Positions 16,750 to 25,376 of a stretch of 64,000 nucleotides of DNA are shown piece by piece. The notes below the pieces were generated by a model. It was not told where the DNA came from and did not search any database. It saw only the letters and a program-made list of their open reading frames with translations. Where the stretch lies: the NCBI RefSeq assembly GCF_032229225.1, contig NZ_CP135076.1, forward strand, positions 2,523,001 to 2,587,000. Reading direction: 5' to 3'. The DNA is from Stakelama saccharophila. GTDB lineage: Bacteria; Pseudomonadota; Alphaproteobacteria; Sphingomonadales; Sphingomonadaceae. A program made the position numbers and the translations under genes. Every line of letters begins with the position of its first letter. Position 1 is the stretch's first letter.

Positions 16750-19104
16750 GTGACGCATCGAACGACCTCGCCATTCACCCGCACGCGAAGCGATTTCCGG
16801 GGCCTGATCGGACTCGGCGATTTTGCCGATTCGGCCGAGTGGGCGCCGATCCGCGCTGCGCAGCTCAGCGCCGCCGGGCGGCTGGCCTGGATCGTCTTCG
16901 TGGTGAATCTCGCAGGCGTGGCACTCGTGACGATGCTGTTCCGTCACGACCTTCCCGCCGCGATCCTGCTGCCCTGGGCGGGCCTGGCGATCGGCCTGTC
17001 GGCCGCGATCGCGATTCGCCGCATGGCCGGGCGCAACCACAGCCGCATCACCGCGACCGCGGCCCGCCTGCGCGAATCGGCGCTGGAGGGCCTTTTGCTC
17101 GCACTGTTCTGGGTCGTTCCGGCACTCGGCTTCGTGCCTCAGGTCGATCCGCTGACCGGTCAGACCTTCTGGCTCGTCCTCGCCGTCCAGATGATGACGG
17201 CGGCCTTCGCGCTCAGCGCGGTGCCGCTGGCCGCAATCGCGTTCATCGGCGTGACGGGCGCGGCGGCGGCCGCATCGCTGCTTCTGTCCGCGCAGGACGT
17301 GCTGGGCGGGACAATGGTGTTCGTGACCCTGCTGTCCCTGGTCGCGAGTCTGGAGCGCGGCCGCATGATGGTACGGCTCAGGGCGAGCGAGATCGCCCTG
17401 TCCGAACGCGACGAAACGGTCAGCCTGCTGCTCGGCGAATTCGAGGAGGCCGAAGCCGACTGGTTGTGGGAAATCGACGCGCAGCGCCGCGTCGTGCGCG
17501 CCGGCCCGCGCCTCGCCCGCACCTTCGGCCTCGATCCCGCCGCCATCAACGGCACGTCCTTTCTGGCGCTGCTCGCCGGGCCGACCTGGGAAAGCGGCAA
17601 CGTCGCCGCGGGCCTGCGCGACCTGGCCGAAAAGCTGAAACGCCGCGACAGCTTCCGCGACCTGCTGCTGCCCGTTTATGCCCAGGGCCAGGAATTTTGG
17701 TGGGAAATCTCGGCCAGTCCGCGGTTCGACGAGAACGGCCAGTGCATCGGCTTTCGCGGCGTCGGCTCCGACGTCACGGAGGCCCGGCGCAGCGCCGACA
17801 AGATCAACCGCATGGCCCGCTACGACACGCTGACCGGCCTGCCCAACCGCCTGCTCATCAACGAAACGCTGGCGGCGGCGATCGCGGAATCGGAAAAATG
17901 GGGCGGCCGCGCCGGCTTCATGATGATCGACCTCGACCGGTTCAAGGCGGTCAACGACACGCTCGGCCATCCCGTCGGCGACCGCCTTCTCAGCCGCGTA
18001 TCGGGCCGGTTGAAGCGCATCGTGGGCGACACCGGCATGGTCGGCCGGCTGGGCGGGGACGAATTCGCCGTCGTCCTGCCCGATGCGTGGGATTCCGCGC
18101 GGATCGACCAGCTCGCCAGAACGATCATCGATGCGCTGTCGCGCCCCTATGAGGTCGACCAGCACACGCTGTATATCGGCGCCAGTGTCGGCATCGCGAT
18201 CGGCCCGCGCGACGGCCGGACGGCGGAAATGCTGATCCGCTCCGCCGACCTCGCCCTCTATCGGTCGAAGGACGCGGGCGGCGGCATCTTCCATGCTTAT
18301 GAACCGCAGCTTCATGCCGCGGCGGAGGAACGGCGCGTGCTGGAGATCGCGCTGCGCAGCGCGCTCAAGAACGATCAGCTTCACCTGCTCTATCAGCCGG
18401 TGGTCGATGCCGGCACCGGCGCGCTGAAGGGGTTCGAGGCGCTGTTGCGCTGGACGCATCCCGAATTCGGCGTCATCTCGCCCGCGAAATTCGTGCCGCT
18501 GGCCGAGGATGCGCGCCTGATCGCACCGATCGGCGAATGGGTGCTGCGCACCGCCTGCAACGAAGCGGCGAAGTGGAAGGACGATATCCGCGTCGCAGTC
18601 AATGTTTCGCCCGAACAGTTGCACAGCCCGAACTTCGTCAACATGGTGGCGCAGACGCTGGCGCAGAGCGGCCTCAGCGCCGACCGGCTGGAGCTGGAAG
18701 TGACCGAGAGCGTCTTCCTGCGCGAAGGAACGGGCACGGTACAGGTGCTCGACCGGCTGATCGACCTCGGCGTTCGCCTCAGCCTCGACGATTTCGGCAC
18801 CGGCTATTCCCCGCTCGGCAATCTGTCGCGCACGCGCTTTTCCACCATCAAGATCGACCGCGCCTTCGTCCAGGACGCAGCGCGCAACGTGCGCGAAGCG
18901 GTGGCGATCGTCCGCGCGGTCGTGGCGCTGGCCGACAGTCTGGGCATGGCCACCACGGCGGAAGGCGTGGAGTCGGAAGAAGAGCATCTGATGATCCAGC
19001 GGCTCGGCTGTACCAGGGCGCAGGGCTACTTCTTCGGCCGCCCGCTCCCGGTGGAGGAAGCACGCGGCCTCGCCACCGGCGACCGCGCCAGCCGCGCGGC
19101 CTGA
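16750..19104 (+). CDS. Membrane PAS-GGDEF-EAL cyclic-di-GMP protein
   Basis: 784 residues, GTG start. N-terminal half membrane-embedded, with about six hydrophobic segments between residues 40 and 205. A PAS-like sensor domain follows (about 235-345; WLWEIDAQRRVV). The GGDEF domain (about 355-515) has an intact RLGGDEFAVVLPD and no RxxD inhibitory site at the usual place. The EAL domain (about 530-775) has GFEALLRW, VAVNVSPEQL, LEVTESVF, DDFGTGYS and IKIDRAF, i.e. all metal- and substrate-binding residues. Both synthase and phosphodiesterase activities are therefore possible; many such hybrids act as phosphodiesterases with GGDEF as regulator. Convergent with DUF2891, seven bases apart. Confidence 0.93.
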   Translation: MTHRTTSPFTRTRSDFRGLIGLGDFADSAEWAPIRAAQLSAAGRLAWIVFVVNLAGVALVTMLFRHDLPAAILLPWAGLAIGLSAAIAIRRMAGRNHSRITATAARLRESALEGLLLALFWVVPALGFVPQVDPLTGQTFWLVLAVQMMTAAFALSAVPLAAIAFIGVTGAAAAASLLLSAQDVLGGTMVFVTLLSLVASLERGRMMVRLRASEIALSERDETVSLLLGEFEEAEADWLWEIDAQRRVVRAGPRLARTFGLDPAAINGTSFLALLAGPTWESGNVAAGLRDLAEKLKRRDSFRDLLLPVYAQGQEFWWEISASPRFDENGQCIGFRGVGSDVTEARRSADKINRMARYDTLTGLPNRLLINETLAAAIAESEKWGGRAGFMMIDLDRFKAVNDTLGHPVGDRLLSRVSGRLKRIVGDTGMVGRLGGDEFAVVLPDAWDSARIDQLARTIIDALSRPYEVDQHTLYIGASVGIAIGPRDGRTAEMLIRSADLALYRSKDAGGGIFHAYEPQLHAAAEERRVLEIALRSALKNDQLHLLYQPVVDAGTGALKGFEALLRWTHPEFGVISPAKFVPLAEDARLIAPIGEWVLRTACNEAAKWKDDIRVAVNVSPEQLHSPNFVNMVAQTLAQSGLSADRLELEVTESVFLREGTGTVQVLDRLIDLGVRLSLDDFGTGYSPLGNLSRTRFSTIKIDRAFVQDAARNVREAVAIVRAVVALADSLGMATTAEGVESEEEHLMIQRLGCTRAQGYFFGRPLPVEEARGLATGDRASRAA

Positions 19105-19111
19105 TCGCGGC

Positions 19112-20104
19112 TCAGGCGGTCAGCGCCAGCAGCGCGAAGCTCGCCAGCCAGTGTGTGCCCATATAGTCGTCGGCGATGTGCGGCAGGCTGGCGACCAGGT
19201 GCCGCCCGGCGCTGTCCTGCGCCAGCGGCCCGACCGGATGCCCCTCCCCCAGCGCCCGCGCCAGCGACCGCCAGCACCAGGCGCGGCTGAGGTTCAGGCC
19301 GTCGAGATGCGCGATCTTGCCGTCGCTGCGATCCGACACCGTGACGGGCGTGAACAGCGTGTCCGGCTGCCCCTGCGCCGCTGCCGGCAGAAAGGCGTCG
19401 AACCAGGCCGGAAACGCAGAGCCCGCCAGCACGCGGCTCATCAACAGCGCCTCGATCAGCGCCGGCGACAGGAACTCATCGCCGCCCGGTTCCCACGCCT
19501 GACAATCGCGGTCCGCCCCGAACCATGCGCCCGCCCGCTCGTCGATCGCGTGCATGAGCGGGAGGTCGCGCGCCTCGGCCCAGTCGCGTGCCAGCACGAG
19601 GGCGAAGGCGATGTTGAAATGCGTGCCGACCCGGATCGGATAGGTAAGGCGCGGCAGGAAGTCGCGGAACCTGCGTGCGAACCGCGCGGCGAGCGGCGCC
19701 AGCGCCTCGGCCCAGGGCGCATCGTGGCGCTCCGCCTCGCCGTGCAGCGCCAGCAGCCAGGCCCAGCCATAAGGCCGCTCGAACCCGGCGCTCTCCGGCC
19801 GGTCGAGATAGGCGGCCTCGCCCGCGATCCTTTCGGGCGTCAGCATGGCATCGGCCCGCGCCCGGATCGCAGCCGCCTCCGTCATGTCGGGAAAGGCGCG
19901 TGCCAGCCGCAGCAACTGCCACCAGCCATGCACGCAGCTATGCCAGTCGAAGCTGCCGTAAAAGACCGGGTGCAGGTCGGACGGCGCGCGGACATCGTCC
20001 GGCCCCGCCATCACGTGATCCAGCTTGTTGGGAAATTCGCGCCCGACATGGTCGAGCGTCAGGGCGGCGAAGCGCCGGGCGGTTTCCTCGGTCAGTCGGT
20101 TCAT
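19112..20104 (-). CDS. DUF2891 family protein
   Basis: 330 residues from ATG 20104. The family is a cytosolic alpha/alpha-toroid-like protein of unknown function; visible hallmarks are DLHPVFYGSFDWHSCVHGWW, PYGWAWLLALHGE, RVGTHFNIAFAL, EPGGDEFLSPALIEALLM and HLDGLNLSRAWCWRSLA. Conserved His/Asp/Trp residues suggest a sugar- or small-molecule-binding enzyme, but no activity is known to me. Last gene of the DUF969-DUF979-DUF2891 unit; its ATG overlaps the DUF979 stop by four bases. Confidence 0.85.
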   Translation of the reverse strand: MNRLTEETARRFAALTLDHVGREFPNKLDHVMAGPDDVRAPSDLHPVFYGSFDWHSCVHGWWQLLRLARAFPDMTEAAAIRARADAMLTPERIAGEAAYLDRPESAGFERPYGWAWLLALHGEAERHDAPWAEALAPLAARFARRFRDFLPRLTYPIRVGTHFNIAFALVLARDWAEARDLPLMHAIDERAGAWFGADRDCQAWEPGGDEFLSPALIEALLMSRVLAGSAFPAWFDAFLPAAAQGQPDTLFTPVTVSDRSDGKIAHLDGLNLSRAWCWRSLARALGEGHPVGPLAQDSAGRHLVASLPHIADDYMGTHWLASFALLALTA

Positions 20105-21012
20105 CGCAATACCAGGTACAGGAACACGATGTTGAACGCGAGCAGCGGCAGCGCTGTCGCCGCCTGCGCCTTGATCACGCCGCCGCGATCCTTCAGGTCG
20201 AGCAGCGCCGCCGGCACCAGGTTGAAATTGGCCGCCATCGGCGTCAGCAGCGTGCCGCAAAAGCCCGCCAGCATCCCGACCGCCGCGACCGGCGCCGGAT
20301 CGCCGCCGAAGCCATTGACCAGCAGCGGAATGCCGATCGCGGTCGCCATTACCGGAAAGGCGGCGAAGGCATTGCCCATGATGATCGTGAACGCCGCCAT
20401 GCCCAGGCCGTAGACGATCACCGCGCCCGCCAGGCTGCCCGACGGGATCACTTGCGTCACCAGATCGCCAACGACGTCGCCCATGCCCGAAAGCGCGAAC
20501 ACCGCCCCCAGGCTCGCCAGCATCTGCGGCAGGATCGCCGCCCAGCTCACATCGTCCATCAGCCGCCGCCCGTCGTGAAACGGCATCGCGGTCCCCGGCC
20601 GCAGCCAGGCATAGCAGACCGCCAGCGCCAGCAACACGCCCGCCGTCAGCGCGACGAGTGTCGTCTCTCTGGGGTCGAACCATGCCGGCAATTGCTTGAA
20701 GACGAGCGTGCCGACCAGTGCCGCCACCGGGATCAGCAGCGCCGGCAGGAACAGCCTGGATCCGCGCGGTCGCACTGCGCCCTCGCGCGCCTCGCCGCCG
20801 CGCATCCGGCCGCTTGCCGCCAGCGCGACCAGCGCCAGCACCAGGACGCCGTTGCCGACATCGCCCAGCAGATCGCCGGCCAGAAAGCTGGTCGCGATCA
20901 GCAAGTAGAAGGCGGCATTGGCCCATTTGCGCGGCCGAACCGCCAGCGCCGACAGCGCGAAGGCGGCAAAGGCCAGTCCGGCGACGGTATAGACGAAGTT
21001 GAGGCCGATCAT
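20101..21012 (-). CDS. DUF979 family membrane protein
   Basis: 303 residues with about nine hydrophobic segments (e.g. GLAFAAFALSALAV, LFLPALLIPVAALVGTLVF, LVALTAGVLLALAVCYAWL, LLAFNIVFLYLVL). DUF979 is always found paired with DUF969 and the two together resemble one split permease. A polar, conserved stretch MGNAFAAFPVMATAIGIPL and the GFCGTLLTPMAANFNLVPAAL loop look like transport-pore elements. Start overlaps the DUF969 stop by four bases. Substrate unknown; gene-neighbourhood links to pyroglutamate metabolism have been proposed for this family as far as I recall. Confidence 0.85.
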   Translation of the reverse strand: MIGLNFVYTVAGLAFAAFALSALAVRPRKWANAAFYLLIATSFLAGDLLGDVGNGVLVLALVALAASGRMRGGEAREGAVRPRGSRLFLPALLIPVAALVGTLVFKQLPAWFDPRETTLVALTAGVLLALAVCYAWLRPGTAMPFHDGRRLMDDVSWAAILPQMLASLGAVFALSGMGDVVGDLVTQVIPSGSLAGAVIVYGLGMAAFTIIMGNAFAAFPVMATAIGIPLLVNGFGGDPAPVAAVGMLAGFCGTLLTPMAANFNLVPAALLDLKDRGGVIKAQAATALPLLAFNIVFLYLVLR

Positions 21013-21668
21013 GCGCGCTTGCGCTTCAACGAGCGGTCGAGCAGCAGCAGCCGCGTCCCGTGAACGATGGCGGCGGCGATCGCGGTCGGGATCGCCCATA
21101 ACGACAGGTGAAACGGCTCGATGTCGATGCCGTAATTCTCCAGCACGCCTTTCATCAGCAGGATCGATCCGATGGCGATGAAGATGTCCTCGCCGAAGAA
21201 CAGCCCGACATTGTCGGTCGCCGCCGCCATTGCCTTCACCCGTTCGGATTCGCCGTCGCCGCCGGTCTGAAGCTCGGCCGCCGCCTGGGCCATCGGCGCG
21301 ATCAGCGGGCGCACCGTCTGCGCCGGGCCGGCGATCGAGTTCAGGCCCACCGCCGCGGTCAGTTGGCGGAACAGCATGTACCCGATCAGCAGCCGCCCCG
21401 TTGTCGCCCGTTTCAGCCTGGCGATCAGTTCGCGCGCGCGGCGCTGCAGGCCATAGCGTTCCAGCAGGCCGATCACCGGCAGGACGATGTAGATGACGGT
21501 GACGTAGCGGCTGTCGTTGAACGCCCTGCCGAAGGCGGCGAGCACCGCCACCGGGTCCAGCCCCGCCGCCAGCCCGGTGACCAGCGCCGATACGGCCACC
21601 ACCAGCAACGGATTGAACCGTAACAGGAACCCCAGCGCGATCACCGCGATGCCGGCCAGCACCAGCAT
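21009..21668 (-). CDS. DUF969 family membrane protein
   Basis: 219 residues from ATG 21668; the long in-frame upstream extension runs across the tRNA-Trp and is rejected. Hydrophobic segments at the N-terminus (MLVLAGIAVIALGFLL), mid-protein (YVTVIYIVLPVIGLLERYG) and the C-terminal half (FIAIGSILLMKGVL; LSLWAIPTAIAAAIVHG). The family motif RQLTAAVGLNSIAGPAQTVRPLIAPMA is intact, as is ATDNVGLFFGEDIFIAIGS. First gene of the three-gene unit; predicted half of a two-component permease with DUF979. Confidence 0.85.
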   Translation of the reverse strand: MLVLAGIAVIALGFLLRFNPLLVVAVSALVTGLAAGLDPVAVLAAFGRAFNDSRYVTVIYIVLPVIGLLERYGLQRRARELIARLKRATTGRLLIGYMLFRQLTAAVGLNSIAGPAQTVRPLIAPMAQAAAELQTGGDGESERVKAMAAATDNVGLFFGEDIFIAIGSILLMKGVLENYGIDIEPFHLSLWAIPTAIAAAIVHGTRLLLLDRSLKRKRA

Positions 21669-21853
21669 CAGCGTGCGCCCCCTTGTCGACCGCTGCCGAT
21701 ATACCCCATGCCTGCTCCTGCCGCCGCCCGCATGGCGCCAGGTGATGACGCATTGCGGCGGAGCCGGCAAGCCGCGTGCGCGCCGTCGTGGCGATGCCTC
21801 GCATCCGGCCTTGCCCGCCGCCGCCGATGCCGCTACACGCTCGCGACCTGCAC

Positions 21854-21929
21854 AGGAGTGTAGCTCAGTTGGTAGAGCATCGGTCTCCAAAACCGAGGGC
21901 CGGGGGTTCGAGTCCCTCCACTCCTGCCA
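21854..21929 (+). tRNA. trnW: tRNA-Trp(CCA)
   Basis: 76 bases including an encoded CCA. Acceptor AGGAGTG pairs with CACTCCT, D-arm TAGCTCAGTTGGTAGAGCA, anticodon loop CTCCAAA giving CCA, T-arm GGGGGTTCGAGTCCCTC, discriminator G. It stands directly ahead of secE, the usual arrangement in proteobacteria, and is probably co-transcribed with it. Confidence 0.97.
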
Positions 21930-22087
21930 CTTGCCGCGGATCGCGGCTTGCACCGCGCTTCCAAAATCGCTAGATGCCCTTCCCAATCCGACAGCGTGGA
22001 TGGGTCGCGCCGGTTTCTTGATGAAGAGCCGGGCGGCGGCCCTATGTCCCGCGGCCGGTGATGTTTGAAAGCAAGCGAGTGCGACAA

Positions 22088-22282
22088 GTGGCGAAGACTT
22101 CCCCCGTCGAATTCATGCGTCAGGTCCGTGCGGAGACCGCGAAGGTCGTCTGGCCGACGCGGCGCGAAACGATCATGACCGCGATCATGGTGATGGTGAT
22201 GACGACGGCGCTGGGGCTGTTCTTCCTCGGCGTGGATTCGATCTTCGACGCGGTCGTCAAGGCGCTGCTGTCGCTGGCCTGA
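22088..22282 (+). CDS. secE: Preprotein translocase subunit SecE
   Basis: Small essential subunit of the SecYEG channel. Starting at GTG 22088 gives 64 residues, MAKTSPVEFMRQV-like, which matches the usual alphaproteobacterial length; an in-frame ATG at 22058 would add ten residues without family support. Motif AETAKVVWPTRRET (the amphipathic surface helix that contacts SecY) precedes a single transmembrane helix (TAIMVMVMTTALGLFFLGVD). Followed 27 bases later by nusG. Confidence 0.93.
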   Translation: MAKTSPVEFMRQVRAETAKVVWPTRRETIMTAIMVMVMTTALGLFFLGVDSIFDAVVKALLSLA

Positions 22283-22309
22283 CAACACGAGAATAAAGCG
22301 AAAAGACTT

Positions 22310-22846
22310 ATGGCGCGCTGGTACATCATTCACGCCTATTCGGGCTTCGAGAACAAGGTTCGCGACGCGATCATGGCGGAGGCGACGCGCCTCGGCCTCG
22401 AAGCCGGCGTCGAATCGGTCGAGGTGCCGACGGAAACGGTGACCGAGGTCCGCCGCGGCAAGAAGGTCCAGGCGGAGCGCAAGTTCTTCCCCGGCTATGT
22501 GCTGGCGAAGCTCAACATGAACGACGACGTCTATCACCTGGTGAAGAACACGCCCAAGGTGACGGGATTCCTGGGGTCGTCGGGCAAGCCGCAGCCGATC
22601 ACCGAGGCGGAGGCCGCGCGCATCCTCAACACCAAGGAGGAAGCAGCCGCCGCGCCGAAGCAGCAGATCAAGATCGACTATGAAATCGGCGATTCGGTCA
22701 AGGTGCTCGAAGGGCCCTTCGCCAGCTTCAACGGCCTGGTCGAGGAACTCGATTTCGACAAGTCGAAGGTCAAGGTCTCCGTCTCGATCTTCGGCCGCGC
22801 GACGCCGGTCGAACTGGATTTCGAGCAGGTGGAGCGGTCGAAATGA
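22310..22846 (+). CDS. nusG: Transcription termination/antitermination factor NusG
   Basis: 178 residues. N-terminal NGN domain (MARWYIIHAYSGFENKVRDAI; ERKFFPGYVLAKL) contacts RNA polymerase; the C-terminal KOW domain (GDSVKVLEGPFASFNGLVEEL) contacts Rho or ribosomal S10. Position between secE and rplK is canonical. The ATG has a purine-rich AAAGCGAAAAGACTT leader. Confidence 0.97.
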   Translation: MARWYIIHAYSGFENKVRDAIMAEATRLGLEAGVESVEVPTETVTEVRRGKKVQAERKFFPGYVLAKLNMNDDVYHLVKNTPKVTGFLGSSGKPQPITEAEAARILNTKEEAAAAPKQQIKIDYEIGDSVKVLEGPFASFNGLVEELDFDKSKVKVSVSIFGRATPVELDFEQVERSK

Positions 22847-22849
22847 TCC

Positions 22850-22975
22850 TTCCCTCTCCCGACGGGAGAGGGAAAGAGCCGACGCAGTCGGCGAAAGGGT
22901 GAGGGCGACCACCCTCACCAAGTGCGGCTAGGCAGCAAGCTGCCAAGCCTTGCTATCCTCTCCCGCCGGGAGAGG
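22850..22975. repeat. Palindrome-rich intergenic element in the nusG-rplK spacer
   Basis: Four consecutive inverted repeats: TTCCCTCTCCC/GGGAGAGGGAA (22850-22874, perfect 11 bp), GCCGAC/GTCGGC (22878-22892), GGTGAGGG/CCCTCACC (22898-22919) and CCTCTCCC/GGGAGAGG (22957-22975), with GGCAGC/GCTGCC between. The outer two are versions of the same CCTCTCCC palindrome facing each other, so the unit looks like a mobile-type miniature repeat. It would form hairpins in the nusG-rplK mRNA. Confidence 0.75.
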
Positions 22976-23075
22976 AATTGTTGCGGGAGGTCCTTTCAGG
23001 GCCGGCAGGACCGCTAAACTTGAACCGGCCGCGGTGGGCACGTCCCTCCCCGGCCCGACTATAGAGTGAGAAACG

Positions 23076-23507
23076 ATGGCCAAGAAAATTACCGGCTATA
23101 TCAAGCTGCAGGTGCCGGCCGGCACCGCCAATCCCTCGCCGCCGATCGGCCCTGCTCTGGGCCAGCGCGGCGTGAACATCATGGAATTCTGCAAGGCGTT
23201 CAACGCCGCGACCGGCGACCTGGAAAAGGGCGCGCCGATCCCGACCGTGATCACCGTCTATGCGGACCGTTCCTTCTCCTTCACGACGAAGACGCCGCCG
23301 GCGACCTTCCTCATCAAGAAGGCGGCGAACATCAAGTCGGGTGCCAAGGAACCGGGCAAGAACACGATCGGCAAGATCAAGCGCTCCGCGCTGCAGCAGA
23401 TTGCCGAGACGAAGATGAAGGACCTGAACGCCAACGACATGGATGCGGCGACCCGCATCATCGAAGGCAGCGCAAAGGCCATGGGCCTCGAAGTGGTGGA
23501 GGGCTGA
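23076..23507 (+). CDS. rplK: 50S ribosomal protein L11
   Basis: 143 residues; L11 binds the GTPase-associated centre of 23S rRNA. N-terminal [42 protein letters not shown] is nearly invariant (proline switch [10 protein letters not shown]), C-terminal RNA-binding domain with [20 protein letters not shown] and [15 protein letters not shown]. Followed by rplA four bases later. Confidence 0.98.
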   Translation: MAKKITGYIKLQVPAGTANPSPPIGPALGQRGVNIMEFCKAFNAATGDLEKGAPIPTVITVYADRSFSFTTKTPPATFLIKKAANIKSGAKEPGKNTIGKIKRSALQQIAETKMKDLNANDMDAATRIIEGSAKAMGLEVVEG

Positions 23508-23511
23508 TCCG

Positions 23512-24204
23512 ATGGCAAAGCTGACCAAGAAGCAGAAGGCCTGGGACGTCGACGGCGAAAAGCTGCACCAGGTGGACGAGGCGATCGCGCTGGTGAAGAA
23601 GAACGCCACCGCCAAGTTCGACGAAACGATCGAGGTTGCGCTCAACCTGGGCGTCGATCCGCGCCACGCCGACCAGATGGTCCGCGGCGTCGTGCAACTG
23701 CCCAAGGGCACCGGCAAGACCGTGCGCGTCGGCGTCTTCGCCAAGGGCGCGAAGGCGGAAGAGGCGAAGGAAGCCGGAGCCGATATCGTCGGCGCCGAGG
23801 ACCTGATGGAGCAGATCCAGGGCGGCACGATCGATTTCGACCGCTGCATCGCCACGCCGGACATGATGGGCGTCGTCGGTCGCCTCGGCAAGGTGCTGGG
23901 TCCCAAGGGCCTGATGCCGAACCCGAAGCTCGGCACGGTGACCATGGATGTGGCCGAAGCCGTGAAGGCGGCCAAGGGCGGTCAGGTCGAATATCGCGTC
24001 GAAAAGGCCGGCATCATCCATTCCGGCATCGGCAAGGCGAGTTTCTCCGACGCCGACCTGCGTGAGAATTTCAACGCACTCGTCGACGCCGTCGTCAAGG
24101 CCAAGCCGACCGGCGCGAAGGGCAAGTATGTCAAGAAGATCGCGCTCAGTTCCTCCATGGGGCCGGGCGTGAAGGTCGACACCACCGAGGTGGCGGCCGC
24201 CTGA
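23512..24204 (+). CDS. rplA: 50S ribosomal protein L1
   Basis: 230 residues from ATG 23512 ([12 protein letters not shown]). L1 forms the mobile L1 stalk and in many bacteria represses its own rplKA mRNA. Family motifs: [63 protein letters not shown] and [20 protein letters not shown] strong terminator follows, so rplKA end here rather than reading into rplJL. Confidence 0.98.
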   Translation: MAKLTKKQKAWDVDGEKLHQVDEAIALVKKNATAKFDETIEVALNLGVDPRHADQMVRGVVQLPKGTGKTVRVGVFAKGAKAEEAKEAGADIVGAEDLMEQIQGGTIDFDRCIATPDMMGVVGRLGKVLGPKGLMPNPKLGTVTMDVAEAVKAAKGGQVEYRVEKAGIIHSGIGKASFSDADLRENFNALVDAVVKAKPTGAKGKYVKKIALSSSMGPGVKVDTTEVAAA

Positions 24205-24235
24205 CGGGTCCGTCTCGCGGGACGAAATGAACGAA

Positions 24236-24261
24236 GGGCCGGGCATCACCCGGCCCTTTTT
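24236..24261 (+). terminator. Rho-independent terminator of rplKA
   Basis: Perfect 8-bp stem GGGCCGGG / CCCGGCCC, loop CATCA, then TTTTT. Confidence 0.93.
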
Positions 24262-24286
24262 CATGTCCGCGCCGGACGCACAGCCT

Positions 24287-24910
24287 TTACGCCGCCTTCC
24301 AGGCCGCCGCCGCCCCGGTCAGGACGCGCCAGCCGGATCGCAGGAAGATCACCGCGATCGCGGCGCCGACCAGAATGTCGGGCCAGACCGATTCCGTCGC
24401 CGCGACGAACCCGGCAGCGATCAGCACCCCGACGTTCGACACCACGTCGTTGCGCGAACATTCGAACGAACTCGACATGTTCACCTCGCCGCGCCGGAAC
24501 CGCCACAACAGCGCAAGGCAGATCAGGTTGGCGGCGAGCGCGACGCCGCCGAAACCGAGCATCAGCGTCGAAGAGGGCGCGATCCCGTTCCGCATCTTGT
24601 CGACGATCTCGATCGTCACCGCGGCGCCGAATACGAGGATGATCGCGCCCTTCGCCAACGCCGCGCCCGCATGCCAGCGCGCCCCGCGGTCGAGCGCGTA
24701 GAGGCTCAGCGCATAAACGACGGCATCGCCGAACATGTCGACCGAATCGGCCATCAGCGAACTCGACCGCGCCAGCAGGCCGCCGCCGAATTCGGCGGCG
24801 AACATCATGGTATTGATGATCATGACGATCACCAGCACGCGGCGCTGTTCCGCCACCCGGCCCAGTTCGGCGATCGCCTCGCCTTTTCCGGAACAACAAT
24901 CGTCGGCCAC
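24287..24910 (-). CDS. Cation diffusion facilitator family transporter
   Basis: About 207 residues, six hydrophobic helices, starting at GTG 24910 (VADDCCSGKGE). Metal-site residues in helix II (MADSVDMFGDA) and helix V (SSFECSRNDVVSN) mark it as a CDF/cation-efflux protein; the helix V motif with Cys-Ser-Arg-Asn-Asp is typical of a short subgroup that lacks the large C-terminal cytoplasmic domain. The N-terminal CysCys pair may help bind metal. Divergent from a MerR-type regulator gene, with a MerR operator in the gap. Substrate likely a divalent metal such as Zn, Cd or Co. Confidence 0.87.
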   Translation of the reverse strand: MADDCCSGKGEAIAELGRVAEQRRVLVIVMIINTMMFAAEFGGGLLARSSSLMADSVDMFGDAVVYALSLYALDRGARWHAGAALAKGAIILVFGAAVTIEIVDKMRNGIAPSSTLMLGFGGVALAANLICLALLWRFRRGEVNMSSSFECSRNDVVSNVGVLIAAGFVAATESVWPDILVGAAIAVIFLRSGWRVLTGAAAAWKAA

Positions 24911-24948
24911 GGTGCGCCCTTTCCTTCGCGTTCGGGCTCGCCATGTGC

Positions 24949-24969
24949 ACCCTGAAGCCGCTACAGGGT
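24949..24969 (+). promoter_or_regulatory. MerR-family operator (CadR/PbrR-like)
   Basis: Perfect dyad ACCCTG-N9-CAGGGT, ending six bases before the merR ATG, in the 64-base gap between the divergent efflux and regulator genes. It matches the operator pattern of zinc/cadmium/lead-responsive MerR proteins. Confidence 0.75.
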
Positions 24970-24974
24970 CAAGA

Positions 24975-25376
24975 ATGAAGATTGGCGATCTCGCGCGCGC
25001 CACCGGCACCAGGGTGGAAACCATCCGCTATTACGAGGCGGAAGGATTGCTGCCGCCGCCGGCCCGCAACGCGGCCAACTACCGCATCTACGAGCAGGAG
25101 CATCTCGACAGGCTGTCGTTCGTCCGGCGCTCGCGCGCGCTCGGCTTCTCGCTGGATCAGGTCCGCACCCTGTTGCGGCTGGCCGACGATCCGCGCGCGT
25201 CCTGTGCCGAAGTCGACGCCATCACCGCACGCCATATCGCCGAGATCGACCGCAAGCTCGCCGACCTCCGGGCGTTGCGCGGCGAGCTGGCCCGGCGGCT
25301 CGAACATTGCGACGGGCCGACCATCGCCGATTGCCAAATCCTGCGGGCGCTCTCGCCGGACGGCGCGGAGGCGTGA
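24975..25376 (+). CDS. MerR-family heavy-metal regulator
   Basis: 133 residues. N-terminal winged helix ([21 protein letters not shown]), dimerisation coiled coil ([27 protein letters not shown]) and a metal-binding layout of Cys-76 (RASCAEVD) plus Cys near 112 and 118 ([13 protein letters not shown]), the arrangement seen in CadR/PbrR-type activators that sense Cd/Pb/Zn. It controls, by inference, the divergent CDF transporter through the dyad at 24949-24969. Overlaps the following YnfA gene by four bases (GTGA). Confidence 0.88.
   Translation: MKIGDLARATGTRVETIRYYEAEGLLPPPARNAANYRIYEQEHLDRLSFVRRSRALGFSLDQVRTLLRLADDPRASCAEVDAITARHIAEIDRKLADLRALRGELARRLEHCDGPTIADCQILRALSPDGAEA

Noticed and set aside
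16711..18987. 758-codon minus-strand frame opposite the GGDEF-EAL gene
   Set aside because: Shadow frame; the sense strand carries all the recognisable domains.
20101..21804. Longer DUF979 starting upstream of 21012
   Set aside because: The extension lies in the DUF969 gene in another frame; ATG 21012 with four-base overlap fits better.
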